A stretch of DNA of 64,000 nucleotides from Loigolactobacillus jiayinensis (GTDB lineage Bacteria; Bacillota; Bacilli; Lactobacillales; Lactobacillaceae). Positions 9,384 through 21,521 of this stretch are shown in pieces (the first letter of the stretch is position 1; the number at the start of each line of letters is the position of its first letter). Position numbers and translations under genes: made by a program. The stretch lies in assembly GCF_003946445.1 (NCBI RefSeq), contig NZ_RHOF01000009.1:1-64000 (forward strand), read 5' to 3'. The notes under the pieces were generated by a model. It ran no database searches and was not told the origin of the DNA. It worked only from the letters and a program-made list of their open reading frames with translations.

Positions 9384-10346
9384 TTGAAAACCAAACAGGA
9401 AAATATTTTTTCATCAAAAACATTAACATATTTTTTACAGTTAGCTGAAACGATGAATTACACGCAAGCTGCTCAGCTGCTTGGTATTACGCAGCCTGCA
9501 CTGACTCAACAAATTAAAAAGTTGGAGCGTAGCGTTGAAGCACCACTATTTTATTCAGTGGGCAAAAAGCTACATTTATCAGATGCTGGGCGGACAATGC
9601 TACAAACTACTCACGAAATTTATGAGTTATTAAACCAGGCAACTGATGAAATTCAACAAACGACTAGTGCCACTCAAGGTAAAATTTCGATTGGCTTATT
9701 AGCTTCAATTGAAGATCGTGTACTAGAGGATTTTGCGATTCGTTATTATCAAGAAAATCCAGAAATCGAATTAAGTTTTCATATGTTAACGCGTAAAGAA
9801 ATTTGGGAACGCTTAGAAACTAACCAAATTGACTTAGCTGTGATGTATTTACCAGATGATAGTATCAAAAATTGGAAACCTTATAAGTCAAAGAAGATCC
9901 TAAATGAAGACTTATTATTCTTACATTACAACGAAAAATTAGCTAAGCGTAAGAAGATCAAGTACAAGGATACGATTGATAATAATTGGGTAACTTATCC
10001 GGAACGTTATTATCTTAATTCGCTGATCAATGAGTCTTACAAGAACCAGATGGTGGATGCACCAAATATTGTGGCTCATTTCACCACACCTAATCAAATT
10101 TTACGCTTTGCTCATTCAACCAAAACGTATACGGCGTTACCAAACTCGTTTGTTCAGGCGCATCAGGATGAAATTGATTCATACGTCGCATCTTTTGACC
10201 CAGCGATTCGCTTTGATCTAGCGTTTGTTTTCCGTCAGGATAAGGATCAAATTCCGCGCATTGCTAGTTTCTTAAATGCGTTTGATGACTATATGGATGC
10301 ACAAGACTATATCTCACGACTTAAAGAAACCACTGAAAATAAGTAG
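9384..10346 (+). CDS. LysR-family transcriptional regulator
   Basis: The 320-aa product has an N-terminal winged helix-turn-helix (residues about 10-70: TLTYFLQLAETMNYTQAAQLLGITQPALTQQIKKLE) and a C-terminal effector-binding domain of the periplasmic-binding type. The start is TTG, chosen because AAAGGAGG (9367-9374) is 9 nt upstream. It lies downstream of pflBA in the same direction, but a possible terminator and about 245 bp separate them, so it is probably its own unit. TATAAT at 9268-9273 is a possible -10. The effector and targets cannot be told from the sequence. Confidence 0.9.
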   Translation: MKTKQENIFSSKTLTYFLQLAETMNYTQAAQLLGITQPALTQQIKKLERSVEAPLFYSVGKKLHLSDAGRTMLQTTHEIYELLNQATDEIQQTTSATQGKISIGLLASIEDRVLEDFAIRYYQENPEIELSFHMLTRKEIWERLETNQIDLAVMYLPDDSIKNWKPYKSKKILNEDLLFLHYNEKLAKRKKIKYKDTIDNNWVTYPERYYLNSLINESYKNQMVDAPNIVAHFTTPNQILRFAHSTKTYTALPNSFVQAHQDEIDSYVASFDPAIRFDLAFVFRQDKDQIPRIASFLNAFDDYMDAQDYISRLKETTENK

Positions 10347-10375
10347 GGCGCAATAATTAAAAAATACCAAGATAC

Positions 10376-10406
10376 TTGCCATACCAGATAGCCACCGTGC
10401 TATAAT
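10376..10406 (+). promoter_or_regulatory. ppaC promoter
   Basis: An extended -10 (TGC followed by TATAAT, 10401-10406) lies 19 bp after TTGCCA (10376-10381). The extended -10 compensates for the long spacer. Transcription would start near 10413, giving a leader of about 175 nt. Confidence 0.6.
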
Positions 10407-10423
10407 TAATTACGATTAGTAGC

Positions 10424-10553
10424 AATACCAACTGCTAATAACGTAGTTGGGTAGGTATGGAACGGACCTTGGGTTAGCTGAGTTAAATCCACATGGAGAC
10501 TGATTTTCATGTGGATTTAGTGTGTTGCCCCCAAAAGACACTTTATAAAGTGT
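10424..10553 (+). promoter_or_regulatory. Structured 5' leader of ppaC
   Basis: The leader holds three foldable elements: a hairpin with CCAACTGC pairing with GTAGTTGG (about 10428-10450), a perfect 12-bp stem (10484-10495 with 10508-10519), and a perfect 16-bp palindrome ACACTTTATAAAGTGT (10538-10553). No T run follows the stems. It does not match a riboswitch that I can name. Confidence 0.5.
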
Positions 10554-10586
10554 TGCGTTCACAAATTAATAGGGAGTGTTTTTCAT

Positions 10587-11522
10587 ATGAACAAACAGTT
10601 AGTTTTTGGCCATCAAAATCCAGATACAGATGCAATCGTTGCTGCAATGGCTTATAGCCACTTGTTGAACGAATTAGGTGCTAATACCGAGGCCGTTGCA
10701 TTAGGCACACCAAACGATGAAACTAAGTATGTTTTGGACTATTTCAACGTTGAAGCACCACGAGTCGTTGAAACTGTTGCTAATGAAGTTAAAGAAGTCA
10801 TTTTAGTTGACCATAATGAAGCGCAGCAAAGTGTTGCCGACCGTAATCAGGTTGAAGTCGTTGCTGTCGTTGATCATCATCGAATCGCTAATTTTGAGAC
10901 GACTAGTCCTTTATTTTATCGTGCTGAACCAGTTGGTTGCACAAGCACGATCATTACTAAAATGTATCATGAAGACAACGTAGCAATTCCTAAGCAAATT
11001 GCTGGTTTAATGTTATCAGCAATTATTTCAGATACTTTATTACTAAAATCACCAACAACAACTGACGAAGACAAAAAAGCAATCAAGGAATTGGCAACAA
11101 TTGCTGGTATTGATGCTAATAAATACGGTTTAGAAGAATTACGTGCTGGTACTAACGTTGATAGCAAATCAGCAGCAGATTTAATCGATGCTGACGCTAA
11201 ATCATTTACATTAGCTGGTAAAAACGTTCGTGTAGCTCAAATCAACACAGTTGACGTTAACGATATCTTCAAGCGCCAACCAGAGTTTGAAACAGCTATT
11301 AAGTCAGCTGTAGCCGCTAATGGTTATGATTTGTTCTTCTTGATGGTCACTAATATCCTTAACAGCGATACTGAAGCTTTAGTGATCGGTGATCCAATTG
11401 CACCAGTTGAAACGGCCTTTAAACAGAAGCTGAACGCACAACAACGTTTAGTTTTACCAGGCGTCGTTTCACGGAAGAAACAAGTTGTCCCACAATTAAC
11501 AGCAGCATTTGAACAAGCGTAA
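10587..11522 (+). CDS. ppaC: Manganese-dependent inorganic pyrophosphatase (family II)
   Basis: This enzyme hydrolyses pyrophosphate to phosphate, pulling biosynthetic reactions forward. The 311-aa protein shows the DHH-family metal motifs: [11 protein letters not shown] at the N-terminus, [23 protein letters not shown], and the C-terminal SRKKQVVP phosphate-binding motif. These separate it from family I enzymes. The length is typical. The start ATG has GGGAG about 10 nt upstream. It appears monocistronic, with its own promoter, a long leader and a strong terminator. Confidence 0.96.
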   Translation: MNKQLVFGHQNPDTDAIVAAMAYSHLLNELGANTEAVALGTPNDETKYVLDYFNVEAPRVVETVANEVKEVILVDHNEAQQSVADRNQVEVVAVVDHHRIANFETTSPLFYRAEPVGCTSTIITKMYHEDNVAIPKQIAGLMLSAIISDTLLLKSPTTTDEDKKAIKELATIAGIDANKYGLEELRAGTNVDSKSAADLIDADAKSFTLAGKNVRVAQINTVDVNDIFKRQPEFETAIKSAVAANGYDLFFLMVTNILNSDTEALVIGDPIAPVETAFKQKLNAQQRLVLPGVVSRKKQVVPQLTAAFEQA

Positions 11523-11532
11523 AAAGTACAGC

Positions 11533-11571
11533 AAACAAACTTAGTTGATGCAGGACTAAGTTTGTTTTTTT
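11533..11571 (+). terminator. Terminator of ppaC
   Basis: A perfect 13-bp stem (11533-11545 with 11555-11567) is followed by a T run to 11571, shortly after the ppaC stop. Confidence 0.93.
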
Positions 11572-11722
11572 GCCCAAAACAGCTAGTTTCTCTAGTATAG
11601 AATTCAAATAGCACTACTTTGTATAATATATATTATGTAAACTAGGATAATTAAATTGATATTAGGCTTTCTATTTAGTTACTTTTTTTAGGACTCCCCT
11701 GTCAAAATCAGATTTGAACGGT

Positions 11723-11752
11723 AAATAAAAAAGACACAATAATGTGTCTTTT
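11723..11752 (-). terminator. Terminator of marR-degV
   Basis: A 10-bp stem (11729-11738 with 11743-11752) lies after the degV stop on the minus strand, with a T run beyond its left arm. Part of the right arm sequence is repeated again at 11753-11765, so an alternative pairing exists. Confidence 0.8.
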
Positions 11753-11768
11753 AATGTGTCTTTTTGCA

Positions 11769-12632
11769 TCAAATAATTTCGTCTTTGAGCCAACCAATGG
11801 CAATTGCTTTTTCACCTAGATGCGCGCCAATCACTGGACCAAAATAACTGATATCAAATTTAATTTGCGGGTACTTACTTGCTAACTGATCTCGCCACTC
11901 GATGGCTGCTGCTTCATCATTAGCGTGGATCACGTACGCATGGATCGGATAGTCGGTATGTTGTACCGTTTGTGCAAAAAGCTCCTCAACACGCGTATAA
12001 GCCTTCTTTAACGAGCGAATCTTTTCAAAGGCCACAATTTTATGTGAGTTATCATCAAAAGTTAAAATCGGTTTAATTCGTAACATACTACCAAGGAATG
12101 CTGATGCATTGGATAAGCGGCCGCCACGAACTAAGTTCTGTAAATCATTAACGATAAAGTATTCATTGGTCGTTTCGCGTAATGCGTCTAAGCGCGCCAA
12201 GATTTCTTCAACCGTTTTGCCTTTTTTAGCCATTTTAGCGGCAGCAAGTACTATTTCACCCATTAAAATAACCGTAATTTGTGAGTCATACGGAATAACG
12301 TGGGTATTTTTAACTAATTGGGCAGCATTTTTAAGATTATTAACAAAGCCAGAAATTGTACTCGCCAAATGAATGCTGATGACGGTATCGTAGCCTTGGT
12401 CGCCTAAATGTTCATACAGGGAGACCATTTCACCAATTGAAGGCTGCGCGGTACTAGGAAACGATTCTGAATGCCGTAATTTTTCGTAAAAGTCAGCGGA
12501 AGAGATGTCAACACCTTCATTATAGGTTTGACCATCTAGAACTACGGGTAGTGGAACAACCGTAATATCATTTTCATCGATCAATTGCTGGGGTAAGTAC
12601 GCTGTACTGTCCGTCACAACAGCAATTTTCAT
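11769..12632 (-). CDS. DegV family fatty-acid-binding protein
   Basis: DegV (FakB-like) proteins bind a fatty acid and, with FakA kinase, present it for phosphorylation so that exogenous fatty acids enter phospholipids. The 287-aa protein shows the N-terminal VTDSTAYLP, the TAQPS segment, and the SIHLASTISG and DSQ motifs of the fold. No FakA kinase gene is in the window. It lies 106 bp after the MarR-family gene, in the same direction, and may be co-transcribed. The lipid specificity is unknown. Confidence 0.9.
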   Translation of the reverse strand: MKIAVVTDSTAYLPQQLIDENDITVVPLPVVLDGQTYNEGVDISSADFYEKLRHSESFPSTAQPSIGEMVSLYEHLGDQGYDTVISIHLASTISGFVNNLKNAAQLVKNTHVIPYDSQITVILMGEIVLAAAKMAKKGKTVEEILARLDALRETTNEYFIVNDLQNLVRGGRLSNASAFLGSMLRIKPILTFDDNSHKIVAFEKIRSLKKAYTRVEELFAQTVQHTDYPIHAYVIHANDEAAAIEWRDQLASKYPQIKFDISYFGPVIGAHLGEKAIAIGWLKDEII

Positions 12633-12738
12633 AATAGGACACCTACTTTAATGTTTTCATTATCTAAATAACTATACCATAATATCTAGTAACTCACAGC
12701 CGAAACCTTAAAATTTTAATGTTGCTTCACCCCACTGC

Positions 12739-13179
12739 TCACCTACTAGCGTGGTCAGTAGCAGGGGTCAGCCGTTGGGTGCTACTTAACAAGCGTTTCA
12801 AGAGCACTCTGAGTAGCTGTTGTTCTTCGGCCGACCAATTAGCAAAAATTGCTGTCTCCATTTTAGTACGAGCTTGATTGAAAGTCATAAATTGATTTTT
12901 ACCAAAATCGGTCAAGACAAAATAACGTTTACGTTGATCTTTTTGGTCAGCTTGTTTAACTAACATTTTTTTGCGGGTCAAAGCAGTTAACTGACGACTA
13001 AGGGTCGATATATCTAAATTAGTTAGTTGCTGTAATTCAGTCAGTGTCTGTGCTGTTGTGCGTAAAAATTCTAATAAACGGACATCAGCGTGATTGAAAT
13101 TGAACTGCTGATAGAGTTGGCGCTCGTAGCGTTGACGTTGGCGCTCTATTGACTGTAATGTGTTAAAAAGCTGCTTCAT
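12739..13179 (-). CDS. MarR-family transcriptional regulator
   Basis: The 146-aa protein has the MarR winged helix: a DNA-recognition segment LTELQQLTNLDISTLSRQLTALTRKKMLV and a wing with the DxRxR-like QKDQRKRYFVLTDFG, flanked by dimerisation helices. GAGGTGA lies upstream of the ATG. The promoter region carries paired inverted repeats, which suggests autoregulation. The neighbouring degV may be a target, hinting at a fatty-acid link (FabT is also a MarR protein), but FabT identity is not supported because no fab genes are here. Confidence 0.88.
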   Translation of the reverse strand: MKQLFNTLQSIERQRQRYERQLYQQFNFNHADVRLLEFLRTTAQTLTELQQLTNLDISTLSRQLTALTRKKMLVKQADQKDQRKRYFVLTDFGKNQFMTFNQARTKMETAIFANWSAEEQQLLRVLLKRLLSSTQRLTPATDHASR

Positions 13180-13209
13180 TAGCGTTCACCTCGAATTAAA
13201 ACAATCTGT

Positions 13210-13243
13210 TTGTATAATACAACCATACTATTGTAACATACAA
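13210..13243 (-). promoter_or_regulatory. marR promoter with two operator-like repeats
   Basis: TTGTA-N3-TACAA occurs twice, at 13210-13222 and 13231-13243, with centres 21 bp apart (two helical turns). On the minus strand TTGTAT (13243-13238) and TATTAT (13219-13214), 18 bp apart, form a promoter whose -35 and -10 lie one in each repeat. This is the layout expected of an autorepressed MarR gene. Confidence 0.7.
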
Positions 13244-13264
13244 ATAAATTATTATTCAGCTTCT

Positions 13265-13293
13265 TTGTTACTTTAGTCTAAAACCAGTATAAT
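13265..13293 (+). promoter_or_regulatory. Promoter of the NFACT-family gene
   Basis: TTGTTA (13265-13270) and TATAAT (13288-13293) are exactly 17 bp apart. The short leader then contains GGTGTAAC (13305-13312), which can pair with either TACACC (13320-13325) or GTTACACC (13332-13339). Confidence 0.75.
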
Positions 13294-13382
13294 TAAACCG
13301 TGTTGGTGTAACTGATAGCTACACCATTAGTGTTACACCCTATCTAGAATCTAATAATCATTAAGAAAGCGAGGTGGCTTGA

Positions 13383-15092
13383 ATGTCCTTCGATGGTGTT
13401 TTTACGCATGCCATGGTCAATGAATTAGCACCCTTATTGGCTGGTGCGCGTCTGAGCCGTATTAGCCAGCCTTATCCCAACGAATTGATCATTACGGTAC
13501 GCGCACAGCGGCACAATTATCCGTTGCTACTTTCGGCCCACCCAAGTTACGCACGTTTACAAATTACTGAAATTCCTTTTGTTAATCCAGATAAGCCGAC
13601 TAACTTTACAATGACGTTGCGCAAGTATTTGGACGGTGCCATCTTGAAATCAATTCAACAAATTGATAATGATCGCGTTGTTCATTTAACCTTTACTGCC
13701 CGTAACGAAATTGGCGATCAGGAAAATTTAGTGCTCATTATTGAAATGATGGGCCGCCACAGTAATATTATTTTAGTTAACCAAGCTGATCAGCGTATTA
13801 TTGACACAATTCGCCATGTATCGCATGATCAAAATCGTTATCGGTTACTGTTACCAGGCGCTACCTATATCGCCCCACCGGCACAAAATGAAGCTAATCC
13901 CTTTACGGCTACTGAGCCCCTCTATCGAACATTACCAGCGACTGGTGATGTATTTGCGCAAGCTAAAGTATTACAACAAACTTACCAAGGCTTTGGTTTC
14001 GATACTGCATTAGAGGTTGCGACTCGCTTAGCTCAAGCAGATGATCAAGATAGCGCTTGGCAGGATTTTTTCCAAACAATTGATAACGCACCACAACCGA
14101 CAATCACCCATGATCCAAGTAAAAAGCAATTACAGTTCTCACCGTGCCAGTTCGTTAGCCAGCATGGGACACAAACCAGTTATCCGACACTAAGTCAATT
14201 ACTGGATCATTTTTATCGCGATAAAGCACAATTAGATCGGGTTCATCAACAAGGTGGCGACTTAATTCGGCTGGTACAAAATGAATTAAAGAAGAATAAA
14301 AAGAAATATCGTAAGCTGCAACAAACGCTAGCGGCATCAGAGAAAGCTGATTCTTATCGGATCAAAGGTGAGATCTTGACGACATATTTACATCAGGTTA
14401 CGCGCGGTATGACTGAAATCACGCTACCTAATTTTTATGCGGAAGAAGAGCCGCTTAAAATCAGCCTTTCAAATCAACTGACGCCTTCAAAAAATGCGCA
14501 GAAGTACTTTACTAAGTACCAAAAGCTAAAGAATTCTGTCCACTACGTCAATGAACAATTGGCAACGACCCAGCAAGAAATCGACTATTTCCAAGGTGTT
14601 TTAACCCAGATCGACTTGGCAGCACCAAAGGATTTACAAGATATTCAAGCTGAATTACGTCAACAAGGTTATTTGCGTACTAAAAGCAAGCAAAAGAAAC
14701 AGCGGCCTAAGCTAAGTCAGCCGGAAACTTTCTACGCGAGTGATGGTACGAAAATATTAGTTGGTAAAAATAATTTACAGAATGATCGCCTAACATTGAA
14801 AACCGCCCGTAAAACGGATATTTGGTTACATGCCAAAGATATTCCGGGATCGCATGTCATTATTACGACAGCTGAACCTAGTGAAAAAACGCTGGTTGAA
14901 GCGGCTAATCTAGCGGCTTATTACTCAAAAGCTCGTTTATCGGCTACGGTGCCTGTCGATACCGTAGCCGTCAAAAAGGTGCACAAGCCTAATGGTGCTA
15001 AACCAGGTTTTGTGATCTACACAGGTCAAAAAACGGTTACCGTGACCCCAGATGAACAATTAGTTCAAAAATTAGCACAACAGCCCAAATAA
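13383..15092 (+). CDS. rqcH: NFACT-family protein RqcH / fibronectin-binding FbpA homologue
   Basis: RqcH binds stalled 50S subunits carrying peptidyl-tRNA and directs alanine tailing in ribosome quality control; relatives were first described as fibronectin-binding proteins. The 569-aa protein has the NFACT-N domain (MSFDGVFTHAMVNELAPLLAGARLSRI, then MMGRHSNIILV), a central helix-hairpin-helix and coiled-coil region rich in lysine and glutamine (about 300-410), and the C-terminal NFACT-R domain (TDIWLHAKDIPGSHVII). The length is normal. GAGGTGG precedes the ATG. The ribosomal role is inferred from family work in Bacillus. Confidence 0.93.
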   Translation: MSFDGVFTHAMVNELAPLLAGARLSRISQPYPNELIITVRAQRHNYPLLLSAHPSYARLQITEIPFVNPDKPTNFTMTLRKYLDGAILKSIQQIDNDRVVHLTFTARNEIGDQENLVLIIEMMGRHSNIILVNQADQRIIDTIRHVSHDQNRYRLLLPGATYIAPPAQNEANPFTATEPLYRTLPATGDVFAQAKVLQQTYQGFGFDTALEVATRLAQADDQDSAWQDFFQTIDNAPQPTITHDPSKKQLQFSPCQFVSQHGTQTSYPTLSQLLDHFYRDKAQLDRVHQQGGDLIRLVQNELKKNKKKYRKLQQTLAASEKADSYRIKGEILTTYLHQVTRGMTEITLPNFYAEEEPLKISLSNQLTPSKNAQKYFTKYQKLKNSVHYVNEQLATTQQEIDYFQGVLTQIDLAAPKDLQDIQAELRQQGYLRTKSKQKKQRPKLSQPETFYASDGTKILVGKNNLQNDRLTLKTARKTDIWLHAKDIPGSHVIITTAEPSEKTLVEAANLAAYYSKARLSATVPVDTVAVKKVHKPNGAKPGFVIYTGQKTVTVTPDEQLVQKLAQQPK

Positions 15093-15103
15093 TGTGGCAA
15101 TAT

Positions 15104-15133
15104 AAAAAACCAGCATTCAATGCTGGTTTTTTT
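15104..15133. terminator. Bidirectional terminator between rqcH and pyrE
   Basis: An ACCAGCA/TGCTGGT stem (15109-15115 with 15121-15127) is flanked by A and T runs on both sides, so it can end both converging units. Confidence 0.93.
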
Positions 15134-15139
15134 GTAAGC

Positions 15140-15758
15140 TTATTTACCCCAATGTTCTGGATCACGGCGCCATTGATGCAGTAAATCACGATTAGCGGCA
15201 TCGATCGTGCCTGCAGTAATGGCCGTTTCCACCAAGGTTGTATAGTTAGTCAACGTATAAAATGGGATCCCAGCCTGAGCAAAGTTAGCGGTACTGGCAG
15301 CTAATTCGTAGCTGAAAATACCAACAACCCCCAAGACGGTTGCGCCCTCATTTTGAGCTGCGGTAATGGCTTTCAAAACACTCCCACCAGTTGAAATCAG
15401 ATCATCGATCACAACTACTTTGGCACCAGCAGCCAACTGACCTTCAATTTGCCGTCCTTGACCGTGATCTTTTGGTTTAGAACGCACGTAGATCATTGGT
15501 AATTCAAGCTTAGCCGCTACCCATGCTGCATGTGGAATACCAGCTGTTGCGGTACCAGCGATGACTTCAACTTCGGGAAAGTGTTGGCGAATTAATTTAG
15601 CTAGCCCTTTAGCGATATGTTTGCGCACCTGCGGATAACTGATGGTTAGCCGATTATCAGTATAAATCGGACTTTTAATACCACTGGCCCAAGTAAATGG
15701 TTGTTCTGGACGTAACGTGACCGCCTTTATGGCTAATAAATCAGTCGCAATTTTCGTT

Positions 15759-15772
<14 letters not shown>
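15140..15772 (-). CDS. pyrE: Orotate phosphoribosyltransferase
   Basis: PyrE joins orotate to PRPP, giving OMP, the fifth step of UMP synthesis. The PRPP-binding loop [17 protein letters not shown] is present, along with the [15 protein letters not shown] flexible loop with its catalytic lysines. The 210-aa length is normal. It is the last gene of the pyr operon, and its start overlaps the pyrF end by 14 nt, indicating translational coupling. Confidence 0.96.
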
Positions 15773-18180
<2,408 letters not shown>

Positions 18181-18206
18181 GACGTAGCCCCTTTTTTATG
18201 CCTGAT

Positions 18207-21200
18207 TTAAAGTGGTAAGGTGGTAAATGAGCGTGATTCCAAGACGCGCAAAATAGCATTGGCAGTATCCAGCGATGTAAACAACGGGATGCCACGTTCA
18301 ATGGCCTTTTGCCGAATTTGGAAGCCATCCGAAGCAACGTCGCGATCAGCGTCCATCGTATTGATCAAAACTTGGACATGGCCACTTTCTAGCAACTGTA
18401 AAATATCTTGTTCTGCATTATCTTTGATTTTTGCGACTGTGCTGGCTTTGATTTTGGCATTGGTAAAGTAGTCGGCGGTACCTGCTGTAGCAATCACCCG
18501 ATAGCCAATTTCACGGAAGCGTTTAGCTAAGGCCGCAGCTTCGGCTTTATCTTTATCAGCGATGGTGAACAAAACAGTCCCAAAATCGGGTAGGTGTAAT
18601 TTGCTAGCTTCAAAAGCCTTATACAAGGCTTTTTCCATGGTGGTGTCACTGCCCATTACCTCGCCAGTTGATTTCATTTCTGGTCCTAGCAAACTGTCAA
18701 CGTTGTACAATTTCGAGAATGAGAAAACTGGCGCTTTAACATGTACTAATTGACCTTCAGGGTACAGACCAGCTGGATAGCCCAACTCGCTTAAGGTACT
18801 GCCGAGAATAACTTGGGTTGCCACTTGCGCCATTGCGATGCCAGTTACCTTACTTAAAAACGGTACTGTGCGGCTAGCGCGCGGATTAACTTCTAGCACA
18901 TAAACTTGTTCTTGATGGATAATAAATTGAATATTCATTATGCCAATACACTTTAATGCCACCGCTAATTTTTGGGCGTCAGTGACGATCTGTTCCTTGA
19001 CCGCGGTTGACAGTGACTGTGGTGGATATACGGCCATTGAATCCCCTGAGTGAACCCCAGCGCGTTCAATATGTTCCATAATTCCTGGTAGCAACACATC
19101 TTTACCGTCAGAAATCACATCAACTTCGCATTCCTTACCCACTAAGTACTGATCAATCAATACTGGGTGATCATTAGACACTTTAACTGCGTCACGCATA
19201 TAAATTTCTAAATCGGCTTGGTTTTCAACAATTTCCATTGCGCGGCCACCTAAAACATAGCTGGGCCGAATTAACACTGGATAGCCGATGCGGGTTGCAA
19301 TGGCTACTGCCTCAGCTTCGGTCGTGGCGGTTGCACCAACTGGCTGGGGAATGGCTAAGTCTTTGATCACTTGGTCAAATTCATCACGATCTTCTGCTCG
19401 ATCCAAATCTTGCACGCTAGTCCCTAAAATCTTAACGCCAGCGGTAGCTAACGGTGCAGCTAAATTGATTGCAGTTTGACCACCAAATTGTACGATAACC
19501 CCTTCTGGTTGCTCTAATTCAATGACATTCATCACATCTTCAAAAGTTAAGGGTTCAAAGTAAAGTTTGTCGGAGATTGAAAAGTCGGTTGAAACGGTCT
19601 CTGGGTTGTTATTCATAATAATTGCTTCGTAGCCCGCTTTTTGAATAGCTTTCACGGAATGGACGGTGGCATAATCAAATTCAACACCTTGCCCGATCCG
19701 AATTGGTCCCGAACCAATTACCAACACGGAGGGCTTTTTCGTCACTAGGCTTTCGTTTTCTTCTTCAAAGGTCGCGTAATAATACGGCGTTTGTGATGCA
19801 AATTCTGCTGCACAAGTATCGACCATTTTATACACTGGCCAAATGTTGGCTTCGCGGCGCATTTCACGTAATTGTTCAACTGGGAATTGCCATAACTGAC
19901 TGATTTTCACATCAGTAAAGCCGTTACGCTTAGCTTGCTCTAATAACGCTAAATCGCCTTTTTGCGCAACTAATGCGCGTTCTAATTCAACAATGTGCAA
20001 TAATTTATCCAAGAAGAAAATATCGATTTTAGTTAACTCATTTAATTCTTCTAAGCTATAATCACGACGTAACGCTTCGGCTAGATAGAATAAGCGGTCA
20101 TCTTGGGGATGAACTAATTTGTCAGTTAAATCAGCGTCGCTAACTTGGGTCAATTCTGGTAATTCAAGATGTATGGTGCCAATTTCCAGTGAGCGCACGG
20201 CTTTGAGCAATGATTCTTCAAAATTACGCCCGATCGCCATAACTTCGCCAGTGGCTTTCATTTGCGTACCTAAGCGCCGTTCCCCTTTAGCAAACTTATC
20301 AAAGGGCCAGCGGGGAATCTTGGTTACGACGTAATCCAACGTTGGTTCAAATTCGGCGTAAGTTGTGCCGGTAATTGGGTTCATAATTTCGTCTAAGGTT
20401 AAACCAACCGCAATTTTTGAGGCAATTTTTGCGATTGGGTAACCGGTCGCTTTGGAGGCCAAGGCTGAAGAACGTGAGACCCGCGGATTAACTTCAATAA
20501 TATAGTATTGAAAGCTCTGCGGATCCAGCGCTAACTGAACATTACAGCCCCCTTCAATTTTCAAGGCGCGGATAATCTTTAACGAGGCATCACGTAACAT
20601 TTGGTTTTCTTTATCCGACAATGTTTGTACTGGCGCGGTGACAATCGAATCACCGGTATGGATACCAACTGGGTCAACGTTTTCCATATTGCAGACCACC
20701 AAAGCATTATCCGCAGCGTCACGCATGACTTCATATTCAATTTCCTTAAAACCAGCAATACTTTTTTCAATCAAGGCTTGCGTGATTGGCGACAATTTCA
20801 GCGCGTTAGTTGCGATTTCGACTAATTCGGTTTCGTTATCGCACATGCCACCGCCAGTACCACCCATGGTAAATGCTGGGCGCACAATGACGGGATAGCC
20901 AATCTTATGGGCAAAGGTGACTGCCGCGTCAACGGTGTTCACACTTAGTGAGTCAGGAATTGGTTCTTTTAATTGTTGCATTAAGTTTTTGAATAGCTCA
21001 CGATCTTCGGCTTGATCAATGGCATCTAATTTGGTGCCTAGTAATTGAATTTTAAGCTCATCGAGAATTCCAGCCGAGGATAATTCCATCGCCATGTTCA
21101 ATCCTTGCTGGCCACCCAGGGTCGGTAAAATGGCGTCGGGGAGTTCCTTGCGTAAAATCCGCGTGACAAATTCAAGCGTCAACGGTTCAATGTAAACATG

Positions 21201-21386
21201 ATCCGCAATTTCTTTGTCGGTCATGATCGTGGCTGGATTAGAGTTCACTAACACCACTTCATAGCCCTCTTCTTTTAGCGCTAAGCAAGCTTGGGTGCCG
21301 GAGTAGTCAAACTCAGCTGCTTGACCGATGATGATTGGCCCAGAACCAATCACCAAGATTTTATGAATATCTGTGCGTTTAGGCAA
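18207..21386 (-). CDS. carB: Carbamoyl-phosphate synthase large subunit
   Basis: CarB makes carbamoyl phosphate from bicarbonate, ammonia (delivered by CarA) and two ATP. The 1059-aa protein shows the two homologous ATP-grasp halves, each starting with an IGSGPIxIGQxxEFDY motif (residues about 12 and 555), with [22 protein letters not shown] in the first and [18 protein letters not shown] in the second, and a C-terminal allosteric MGS-like domain. The start is TTG with GAAGGGAAG upstream. Its place in the pyr operon points to pyrimidine rather than arginine supply. Confidence 0.97.
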   Translation of the reverse strand: MPKRTDIHKILVIGSGPIIIGQAAEFDYSGTQACLALKEEGYEVVLVNSNPATIMTDKEIADHVYIEPLTLEFVTRILRKELPDAILPTLGGQQGLNMAMELSSAGILDELKIQLLGTKLDAIDQAEDRELFKNLMQQLKEPIPDSLSVNTVDAAVTFAHKIGYPVIVRPAFTMGGTGGGMCDNETELVEIATNALKLSPITQALIEKSIAGFKEIEYEVMRDAADNALVVCNMENVDPVGIHTGDSIVTAPVQTLSDKENQMLRDASLKIIRALKIEGGCNVQLALDPQSFQYYIIEVNPRVSRSSALASKATGYPIAKIASKIAVGLTLDEIMNPITGTTYAEFEPTLDYVVTKIPRWPFDKFAKGERRLGTQMKATGEVMAIGRNFEESLLKAVRSLEIGTIHLELPELTQVSDADLTDKLVHPQDDRLFYLAEALRRDYSLEELNELTKIDIFFLDKLLHIVELERALVAQKGDLALLEQAKRNGFTDVKISQLWQFPVEQLREMRREANIWPVYKMVDTCAAEFASQTPYYYATFEEENESLVTKKPSVLVIGSGPIRIGQGVEFDYATVHSVKAIQKAGYEAIIMNNNPETVSTDFSISDKLYFEPLTFEDVMNVIELEQPEGVIVQFGGQTAINLAAPLATAGVKILGTSVQDLDRAEDRDEFDQVIKDLAIPQPVGATATTEAEAVAIATRIGYPVLIRPSYVLGGRAMEIVENQADLEIYMRDAVKVSNDHPVLIDQYLVGKECEVDVISDGKDVLLPGIMEHIERAGVHSGDSMAVYPPQSLSTAVKEQIVTDAQKLAVALKCIGIMNIQFIIHQEQVYVLEVNPRASRTVPFLSKVTGIAMAQVATQVILGSTLSELGYPAGLYPEGQLVHVKAPVFSFSKLYNVDSLLGPEMKSTGEVMGSDTTMEKALYKAFEASKLHLPDFGTVLFTIADKDKAEAAALAKRFREIGYRVIATAGTADYFTNAKIKASTVAKIKDNAEQDILQLLESGHVQVLINTMDADRDVASDGFQIRQKAIERGIPLFTSLDTANAILRVLESRSFTTLPL

Positions 21387-21521
21387 TGTATTGACTTCCC
21401 TTCAATCTCAAAATATAGCGGTTAGCGTTGCGCTTGAACCGTGCGCAACTTCTACGCAAAAATAACTAACCAAGTTAATGTGGTGCCGAAATACAGTTCA
21501 AGCTGGCAACAGCTATCAGCG
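21387..21521 (-). other. carA-carB spacer with a hairpin
   Basis: This 135-bp gap is the largest inside the otherwise tightly packed operon. It holds a perfect 7-bp GC-rich stem (GTTGCGC 21427-21433 with GCGCAAC 21443-21449) without a T run. It could be an mRNA processing or stability site. No PyrR box was seen. Confidence 0.5.

Noticed and set aside
10413-10586. yybP-ykoY (manganese) riboswitch for ppaC
   Set aside because: The conserved core segments of that riboswitch were not found; only generic hairpins are visible.
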